The notes under the pieces are model-generated. The model ran no database searches, was not told the origin of the DNA, and worked only from the letters and a program-made list of their open reading frames with translations. The position numbers were made by a program, and so were the translations under genes. A DNA stretch of 64,000 nucleotides from Undaria pinnatifida (lineage: Eukaryota; Sar; Phaeophyceae; Laminariales; Alariaceae), in assembly GCA_012845835.1 (NCBI GenBank), contig JABAKD010000017.1, forward strand, positions 5,964,651 to 6,028,650. Direction: 5' to 3'. Of the stretch, positions 46,001 through 56,464 are shown in pieces (position 1 is the first letter of the stretch; each line of letters opens with the position of its first letter).

Positions 46001-49000
46001 AGGCCCAATCACAGACTACCTCCCTCTTGTCTCGATGGCTCCTGCTGTGATGGCAGTCGCTCGGCGTGCGGATACGCCCGCTCGTGTCTGGCGCCGTTTG
46101 CCCTACACGACGAAGACATGTATTGGTGTTTGCCTTGACTTTTTTCGTTTTTCCCCGGGGTTCTTCCTTTTTTCTTCTGTATAAGCTATGCAAATGATTT
46201 TTTTGGAACTTCTGCTCAGGAGGCAGCAAAAAGGCGAAGTTTGATCACTGATTTCTCGTCGGCAATTTATTGGATCCGAGCGCGGATTGCTTTGCTGTCT
46301 CCGCCAAGCCCCAGCCAAGGGGAAGGCACGCATTTCTTCCATATTAAATTCAAGAATTTCTCCCCTGCGGAGCAAAAGACGAATGAAAGCACCAAACAAT
46401 CGTTTCCCCGCACATTTCCGGCCGATTAGACTTGAAAACACAACGGAAAACGCTAAATTATGTGTATTGCCCTCTGTACGCACTGATTACAAGTGTCTGT
46501 GCAATCTCAGGGCCCAACACGTCGCAGGCGACGAGTGTTCTTTGATCTTCTGTCAATCGTCCATACATACTAAATCCAAGTAAAACGGATACAGGCAAAT
46601 TTTCTTCTTTAAACAAATTTTTGCAATTTTTTGCAGTTTTCATCGAATAGATCTGCAATTTTTGGAAAAATTTGCGGGACATTTCGGGGTTCATTCCCAG
46701 GCCTAACTGTCGACCGTGAATCCTTGCAGATATAGGACCCAGACTATCTACATCGCGATACGTCCGGCGTGTGAACCCTTGGGCGTAAAGGGATCTGGAT
46801 TTCCTAAATCGTGCCCTGTCCTGTGTGTGAAGCCTACAGGATAAAACGGATCTATTATTAGAATATCTACACCATGCTCTGTCCAATGGGCAAAATCCTA
46901 ATCCATGCAAACGCTTTTCGATGTCCAAGGACAGTGCGGGATAGTATAATTCGACGCAAACCGACGAGCAGCACGAACGCAAAACTCTCTGGACTAAAAA
47001 AAGTAAGACGCACACTCGGGGGGGGGGGGGGGAAGGAAAGACACCTGTGACCACGACGGCTTGAACAGCAGATCATCCAATGCACAATCTCCTACGAATT
47101 GAGCTGGAAAGCAAGCGCAATGATGAAAAATACACCATTGAAAATACAGTATATATACCTCCGAAGCAACTTGTGCGTAGACCGGCTTAAGCTCTTTGCA
47201 GTGGCCGCACCAGGGAGCGTAAAACTCAAGCATCACGTCCTTTCCCTCCTCCTTCACGACCGCATCAAAGTTGGCAAGGCTCACCTGCACCAAGGGGCCA
47301 CGATGGGTAGGGGGAGAGGGGGGGCAAAGGGTAGGGTGGGGGGGGGGGGCAGTAGGGAGGGAGTGGGTGCGGAAGGGGCAGTAAGCAAGTAAACGCGGGG
47401 GGGTGAGAGAGGCGGACATGGGGGGGGGGGGACGGAAAGCGGTGGGGGAAAGGTAACGGGTGGGAGAGTGCGGGGAGTGGGGTGGCTAGATAGGGTGGAG
47501 ATACGGTGGCGGTGGGGGGAAAGTGGTGTGGGTGGGGGATGGGGGGGGGGGGGAGTACTCAGTTTGTGCATGGCCGTAGTTTTACGACCATAGACCCTCG
47601 CATCGCTACTATGCAGGGACGGAGCACATCGGGGTTTCACCAACCAGGCAGACATTGCTTGCACCAAGCACGAAGCGCCGTGAGGTGTTCGGTGAGTCGC
47701 ATGAAGGGTGAGCTGCATCCTACCAAGAACAACTAACGGTGGAGGGAAGGGGAGGGAACCGGGGGGGGACCTCACCCCGGGGAGACCTCACCCCGGGGAG
47801 ATCGCTTTCCCTTCCCCTTTTCTCGTCCCCATCGTCGGAAGCCGCTCAAGAAGATTTTCCGATAACAAAATAATGTTGGTGGTGTGTTTATTGTTGTTTT
47901 TGTTGGTGTTAGTGTTGGTGTTTCACGTACGTTGAGACCCCCAACGAATTACAGAACACAGCAAAAAAACGATGCTCCTAACGCGACCAGTTTTCCAGTA
48001 CAAACTACGCACACCATGTCTTGCAGGAATAAAAACCACCAGCGGAGGCGTGCGTTCTGCATGGGAGGGCGGGGGGGGGGGGGGGGGGGGGGGGGGGGGC
48101 GAGCGCAGGCTTGACTCACCACGACGACATCGCTATCGGCCTCATCGTCCCCGTCATCCATAGCCGAGGCCATAGGATTATCCTGATCCATCTCTTCTAC
48201 GTGGATAGGCTGCAAAAGAAAAAGGAAAACAGCAGGGTGGGTGGGTGGGCGCGTGGGTGGGTGCGTGAGTGGGTGGGTCAGTGTGTGGGTAGGTGGGTTA
48301 GGTGGGAGGGGGTGGAGGTGGGTGTGGGGATTTGGGTGGCGATGGGAGGAGCGATCGGGGTGGGGGCAAGGGTGGGGGTGGGGAGTGGCGGTGGGGTTGG
48401 CGGTAGGGTTAGGTTGGGTCTTAGGGGTTTGGATGGGGGTAGGGTCGGGGGTCAGGGCGGGGGGAGGGGGTGATCAGCGATGGGAGCCGGGAGGGGATTT
48501 TGGGTGGGTGGGAAGGGGGAGGGTATTCGGCGGCTGCGAAAGAGGATTATCCTGATCCGTGTCTTCCACGTGGAAAGGATGAAAGCACGGCGGGAACATC
48601 GGCAGGCGGCAGCAAGGCCGGGCGGGAGTAAGGGCAGGTTGGTAGGAGTGCGGTTGGGGACAGGGAGGAAGAAGGGGGGGACGTGAGGGGCCGGAGGGTC
48701 GGGAGCTTCATCCAGTACATGCCAGGTACAAGAGAGGTAAACATTAGTAGATACGAAGCCGTTGGTAGCAGGCTAGCATGATGGATACCAACGGTGGGGG
48801 GGGGAAGGGTTCGAGCACTGTATCCTGATCAATAGATCGCGCAGCAGATTAAGAGGGGAGGGAGGGGAGGGGGGGAGAGGGGGGGGGTCAAGGGTTGTGT
48901 CCGACGCAATAGATGATACAGCAAAAAAGAGAAGACAGGGATGGGCATTGTGTGTATGTGGGACACGTCCTACGATAGAGGTGAGGCATTTTCGTCTTGC

Positions 49001-52000
49001 CTTCTGAGGGTGGTGGGTTGAGTAGCTCTACATACCTGCTTTTGGGCAAAAACTGATTTTTGAGGAAAGACTGAAAGTGCATCCCGTCGCTGTACAAGAA
49101 AAAAAAAAAAAGACGGAAAAACACAAATGACATCTCGCCGATATTCTCGACAGATCGAGCCCTGCGGTTAAGAAAACGTGTAAGCCAAAAAGAGCTAAAT
49201 CTTGATACCTCCATCGAACCACGCGTCACTGGTCACTTTATTACACCCAACTAACTAACGTGAAAGAGCTCGAACCAGTTGTTGATTACTAGCGCGGAAG
49301 GAGGAAGGGCGCGAGGGGGGGGGGGGGGGGGCGGGGGGAGGGGAGGGGGGTGTACTCCTGTGCATTAAACTGCGCAGCAGAAATGAGCCGGGATACCTTG
49401 ATTTCCCCCTTGACGTAGGCCTCGACGAACGCGGCCACAGCGGCCTCACTGAAGTCGCCATCCATGCGGTAGAAGTAGTTGTCCTTCCGGATACCGACGG
49501 AGACGCCTCTCTCGTCGGGCTTCTTGTGCTCGTCGGGGAACTATTAAAAGTAAACACGAAAACGAAAACGAAATTCAAAACGATTATGAAAATGAGAATG
49601 AGAATGCGAATGAGCATGAAAATGAGAACGAGACCAAGACCTAGAACGAAAACGAGAAACTGAAAATGAAATCGACGTTGAAAAAAAATAACGAAAACAG
49701 ACACGAAACAGGACAAGAGAAAATAACAGTGTGTGCAATTCTGAATCGGGAAAAAAATCATGTCCCAAAGGGGGTGCGTTGAAACTCAAAACACGCAAAA
49801 AATAAACGAAAAAGGACGATTCAACTCCTCGTCCCCAAGGTTCGTTCGTCCCCCCTCCTCCCTTGTCTCGCATCGCGAAGAAGCCACACAAATCCACCCG
49901 TCGAAACCCAGGACGACAAGCGAGAGCTGACACAAACTCCAGAAAGGTTTTCATACGAAAACAAGCGCCTAGTATTTTGTAAAAGGAACAAAAAAAACGC
50001 GACCGACAAAATATACCACAACACAAGAGATGGTCTATCGCTTGGTCGCTAGATGGCTGTTATCACTGGCTGCTCTTATCGCACGGCCTACTCCGTGGTA
50101 ATGTCCCTTGCAATACGACGTGGGGTTACCTTCTATCTGCGTGACTGCCGAGGCGGTGGGAGGCAGTGGTACACCAGCCACCACTGATGGCCAGCTTCAC
50201 AAACTTAGAACAATGACCCAAACCTACCACCTATATATAGTAGTAACAAGTGCCCTACTACTACTTTAAATAAAAAATAACACACCGGTATCATACTACT
50301 ACCTGATAAAACATCAGTTAATGAGAGGTTATCAGTACATCAAAGTGTTCAGATAAGTACTAGTATGCCAATTTGTTCATACATGACGGGTAACATAATA
50401 CAGTGCCACCTTGTGTTGGGTTTTGATTTATGAAACTTGCTAAAGACGGGCGATCGATCTAGTACGCAGCTTGCAAAGATGAGTATCGACCCTAAGTCGT
50501 CGAACTCACAGCTGACATCGTTACAATATCATCATGAAATAACCCAACCCACCGATCGTATGGCACCAGATCATGGAACAACAATCTGAATTATCCCGCG
50601 TTCAAACAAACGGAAGATTGCGCCGCATTCCATTCCCGAAACAACAATAGTCATCTTCCTTAGGTTAAATAAGTGGGGGGGGGGGGGTGAAAACGCTCGG
50701 AAAAAAAAAAAACAGAAAAAAAACACGCCCCAAATATGCATCCCGCAAAACAAAATCTTAAAACTAAAGCAAAAATCCAATTTCGCCAAGAGTCGTAGGG
50801 TAGTCCCCCGTTCGCCCTAACCTGCACTCGCGAGGCCAGAAAAATCAACTCGTCGAATTCCGTGACGACATACGAGAGAGAGAGAAAGTTCACACAAAAC
50901 CTAGAATACCAAGACCCTGGGGGGAAAAAGACAACAACTATGCATATTAGTTTTTTCAAAAAGGTGAAAATCAAATCACGCCCAAAAAAAGGAACACAAG
51001 ACACCAAAGAAGAACAACCTTGCCGAAGGAACAAAAATCTCGCACAAACGAAATACCGAAACAAGAGCAATCCAAACGTTGTTCATCGGGAACGGGATCA
51101 CCCCCCTCCCACCTTGAATCGCGAGGCCAGCGAAATCATGTCGTCGAAGTCCGCCACGACGTACGAGAGCTCTTTCTTGGCCCTAGCCTTCGCTACCGCG
51201 CGCAGGGTGGCCGCCAGCTCGTCGAACGTCTCGGGCTTGTCCACGATGTCCACCTATCAAGGGGACACAAGGTATACATGTGATAAAAATACCCTTGCTG
51301 CCATCGAGGTACCCCGACGTGGCTACTTGGTCTCTGGTGGTCGAGGAGGTGCTGCCCGTCTTCGTTGTAATACCGACTGCGCGTTTTAATCCCATTCTTG
51401 TGGTATGAAAACACTACCTATTTTAGCGCCGCACTCCCGACATGCGCACAAAACACTTGTAGTTAGGCTGGGATAACTTTAGGAGTTGGAAACGGGTTAA
51501 TAATAGGCCATGGGGTTATTATCCACCAGATTGAAGCTTCATTTCACAGTTGGAGGTCAGGTTTGGGTGAGAGGTGTAGGGGTCCTCAGGCGAGGAGCCC
51601 CAACAAAAAAAAGGTGTACCCTTTTTACCGTGGCATTTGTTTGAAGTGAGGTACACCTGATGCAGTCTTGTTGAATTCTAAACCCGTGTGGATAGACTGG
51701 GACCAAGGGGGGTGGTGTCCGCAAGCCGTGTAAATCGATCGAACCTTGGTTGACAAAGTATGATCAGAAGGTCGAGACAACACAGTGCGTGTTGCCGCTC
51801 GTTAGCACAATGTATAACGGCCCGTTCCAGCGGCTTTCGCCGACCAGGCTCCCGGCATACACCACCATTTCTAAGCCCTAACCCCAACCTTAACCCATCC
51901 TACTCTACCATACCCTACCCTACCCTACCTACCCTATCCTACCCTACCCTCCTGCTCTACCCTACCCTACCCTACCCTACCCTACCCTACCCTACCCTAC

Positions 52001-55000
52001 CCTACCACTGCCCTACCGTACGGTACAAGCATCACCGACCTGAGCGTGAACTGTCAGGTCCGGAAGGCCAATCTTCTCATATCTGACCCTCGCTTTTCCA
52101 GGAAAGCAAGACTAGGCGAGAGGTCACAGCCTTATCGACCCTACCGTACCGTACCGTACCGTACCCTACCTTGCCCTACCCTCACCCTCCCCTCCCCTCC
52201 CCCATCCTACCCCACCCACCCTACCCTACCCTACCTTGCCCTACCCCACCCTTCCCTATACGGCTCACCAACCTGAGCTTAAGGTGTCAGATCCGGCAGG
52301 CCGACCTTTTCGTAGCTGATCCCGCCCCGGTAAACAGGCCTACGACAATGGTTACAGCCTTAGCGAGCCTCCCCTACCCCACCCGGTCCTACCCTACCCT
52401 TCCCTACCCTACCTTGCTCTACACCGCCCTACCCAAATACCCTACCCCACCCTCGTGCCTACCCTACACGCATCACCAACCTGAGCGTCAACGGTCAGCT
52501 CCGGCAGGCCTATCTCCTCGTATCTGATCCCGCTTTCCCCGGTAAGCAGGTGTAAGAGAGGCGTCACGGCCTAAATGACCTACCCTACCCTACCCTTTTT
52601 TGTTAACCTTTCTTTTCCCACACTTCTACTTTCCAGCTTCTGGACAAGCCGTGGTCACAGGTGTCGTCTCTTCTTCCCCCCCGGTTCTTGCCTTCAACTT
52701 TTATCGCGCAGAGGATTCAGCAATCCCACTGGTCGTCGATTTTCATCGAGTGTTGCTAAATCACGCTCTCGCGTTTTCCGCATCTTAACATGTGCACAAT
52801 AAAAAGTCCCTACCAATTTTTTCGAGTATGCACTCGGGGGGATTCGAACTCACGAAACTGACCTATACCAGGCTCGAGGATAACCTGATACGCCACCGGG
52901 GCGACCGGCTACCCTACCCTAGTACCCAAGTATCCTGCTACACCCTACCCTATCCGCAGCACCAACCTGAGCGTAAGCGGTCAGCTCCGGCAGGCCGAGC
53001 TCCTCGTATCTGATCCCGCTCTCCCAGGTAAACAGGCCCACGAGAGGTGTCACAGCCTTAGCGACCCACATCTGAAGCGACTCCGGGTCCAAAGGCCCGT
53101 TGCCTGCAGGGCAAGGGGGGTGGCAGGAGGATGGACGGGGGGGGGTAGGCAGGCACGAAAGGGGTAGTTTGCGGTCAGTCACACGCTACGGTAGAGATAC
53201 ACTTGCTCCTTTTGTTTTCCTTCTGAGGGTGTTAGCTTGTGGAGCTCTATCATGGACGTCACCCAAAAAACTGACTTTGAGGAAACCCGGAAGTGCAACC
53301 CGAGGAGCAAACCCCATTGGCCTATAGGCATACAAACATATATGTCTATATATTACAAAATAACGAGTACAATATTTGGACGATTTCGGGTTAACGCCTT
53401 TCCAACTTGAAACCCGCTTCTGGGGACAAATTACTTGGTAGTAGTATAGGGGGAACGTTGGGGCTCCAAAGGGGTTAAGGGGCCTCGTCACTCCGAAATC
53501 ATGATTGCCTAAAATCGGTATATCTTAATATCTCAATCACAGTGCACGTCGTCGCTGCAGGGTTTTGTGGACGACGGACGAAACATGGAGAGGGGAGGGG
53601 GGCAGCCACAGGCGGGGGCTGGCGAAGGGGAAGGGGGGCAAATAGGACGGAAGGGTAATAGAGGGCGGAGGGAGAGCGCGGCCGGCGCGAAATGCACGGT
53701 GTGCGTTCCGTGCCGTGGGGGCACGGACGATCGGATAATCGGGGAAGGAGAGGAGGGGCATTGGGTCACCCCGTGAATCTTCCTCCTCCTCCTCCTCCTC
53801 CTCCTCCTCGTCCTCCTCGCCCATCCCCCCTCCTCCTGCTCTTCCTCAACCAGTTCATGCCCCACCTTCCCACCCCGCTTCTCCATAAATTTCGTCCCTT
53901 TCTCCCTCCGCCACCCGTTCCACCAACTAATACGTCGAACGCTCGCCACCCTCTTCCCTTCGGTAAGCAGACAAATCATCATCATCATCTTCGTCGCCGT
54001 CATCTCTAACATGGTCGTCAATATCCCTCCGTCCATCATCAATAGCACACCCCCCATCCCCGTCCCCCGTCCCCCCGTTTCCGCAGCTGGCTAACCTGAT
54101 CGACGAGCGAACCTCTCATTCCCCCTCGACATACCATGGCAGCACAGTCGCAAGCGCAAGTTAAAGCCCGATCCCAAGCCCCAGTACAATCGACCCTAAG
54201 CGCTATAGCTCAGTCCCAAGCGCACAAGAAAGCGCTGGCTCAATCCTACTTCCAATCCCGATCCCAATCAAAAAATTAATCCCAAGGTAAATCTCACTCC
54301 CAATCCCGATCCCGATCGAAATCCCAATCCCAATTTCAATCCCAGTCCAAGTCCCGTGAACGCGGAGCCGCCCTTCGGCAGCTACAAAAGCGACACCAGA
54401 AGCTATAGAAGCAGCAGCAGCAGCTAGGAGAAAAACTCAGAGGAGTGGTGGGAGCCCTCCCAGAGAAAAGGCGACAGCAACAGCAGGCAGCACAGCAGCA
54501 CAGCAGCGGTACCAGCAGCAGCAGCAGCAGCAGCGGTAACGCGATAACGGTAGCAGCCATTGGAACAAGGCCCATACAAATCGAACGCGCCCCCACCACG
54601 GAGGCGTTCTCATGCGACGGGCCTCAGGGGCTCATTAAACTGTAAACTGCAATAAAACTCAGTATGGACATCCCGTTCTGTGTTTCTCTGTGGCGCCGGG
54701 GGGGGCGGGGCGGGGGGGGGGGGGGGGGCATGTGACGAAGTTGAGGGGGTCATAAATCTGTAAAATGCTCAAATCTCAAATGGACATTCTGTCGTGCTGT
54801 GATTTTCTGGGGAGGGGGGGGGGGGGGGGGGGGGGGGGGCTCGGGTCGGGGGGGCATGTAATGAACTTCAGGGGCCCATAAACCTGTATACTGCGAGTAC
54901 CTTAGTTTGGATATTCTGTTGCTCTGTGTTCTTCTGGGGGGAGGGGGGGGGGGGGGGGTTATCCCTGACCGTAACCCTGACTCCTATACTAAAAAAAAAA

Positions 55001-56428
55001 GCCAGAATAATAGTATAAACACACATGCTACCGGTAGAGGTGCACTGGCTCTTTTTTGCCTTCTGAGGGTGGTGGTGTGGCTTGATACAACTCCATACCT
55101 CACACAAAAACGGATTTTTGAGTAAACTGAAAGGGTGAGCCGATAGGAACACGCGCATGGCTGAGGTACACAAAACATACACCATACCACTTATGTCCGG
55201 AAATGTGAGAAACGTTGACTTTGAATATTCATGTTCAGAGGTGGGTTATATTTCTGGACAGAGCGGCAACCTGCCAAACAAAAACACGACATCACGGCGA
55301 TTGATGGTTACAACCCGCTTAGCACCGCACTCCCGACATGGAGACAAAACACTTGCAGTTAGAGTAGTAACACTCTAGGAGGTGGAAACAGAAGCCCCCG
55401 TCACTCACAACATATTTTGGCAAAAGCAAAGCGTCTATCACGGCACAAGTTATACCATATCGTATTCTCCCACAGGACCGTGTCTACAACGCTTCCCGTC
55501 CAAAACGAGAACGAGGACGCTTGGAGGGGGGGGGGCGAGCGGGCCACGTGCTCTCACCCGGATAGCGCTGCTTGGGGCGGTCCCCCTCGACTTGGAAGCG
55601 CTTGGCCGGGTAGGCCATCACTCGCCCCGCCGTGTACTTCATCTTCTCCAGCACGTCGTCCTCTGGATGTAGTTATTGCCAGACAAGAAACGCCGGAAAC
55701 AAAGCGAATGCGATGGAAAAAATAAAATGTGTTACGAACGAAGGCAACTGCAAAAATAGTGCGGACCGAAACAGAAGCAGCGAAAACAAAATTACATCGA
55801 GAAGAAGAAAAAAAAAATTGCCGCGAAACAACGAGACAACACGCAACGACAACAAACGCAACGGAAAAGCAATGCAGCAGAATACAATGAGCGCAACACT
55901 GCTGCTGTAGGGAAGAATATTCGCCATATATCGCAACGGCACCTACGCTATATTTTAGGAGAAAAACACAATAGGAATGAGTTCCATCAAACAAAACGAA
56001 GGCAGGGGGGGCTCGGCGGAGCGGGGCGGAGGGGGGGGGGGATTGTACTGCCCCCCCGCTCACCTGTGGCCAACCCGAAGCGAACTCCCATCTGCGCCAT
56101 TCTCGAAGCCGCAGTTCTAAAGGTCATCACGTCCTGCAAGACAGAAACATCAAGCAACGAAAAATATCAGCGCAGCAGCAACAGCACAAGCACCAGCAAC
56201 GGCAACAGCAACAACAGGCTCAACACCAGCAGCAGCAGCAACAACCACAACGTCCACATCATCAACAGGTACGAAACATGTGAGACCAGCAATGAAAGCA
56301 ACGGCAAAAGAAAAAATAGCAACAGTATCAACAACGGCATGAACGCCAGCAGTAACAACAGCACCAACAGCAACGGTAACGGCAACACCAACACCACCAC
56401 CAACACCACCACCACCACCACCACCACC

Positions 56429-56464
<36 letters not shown>

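Larger units (their letters stand above)
51895..52595 (+). repeat. CCCTA pentamer array interleaved with exon 6 copies
   Basis: Runs of TACCC (longest 51957-52010) alternate with three partial copies of PDI exon 6. The leading edge has AAGCCCTAACCCCAACCTTA, telomere-like but not a regular telomere repeat. Confidence 0.88.
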
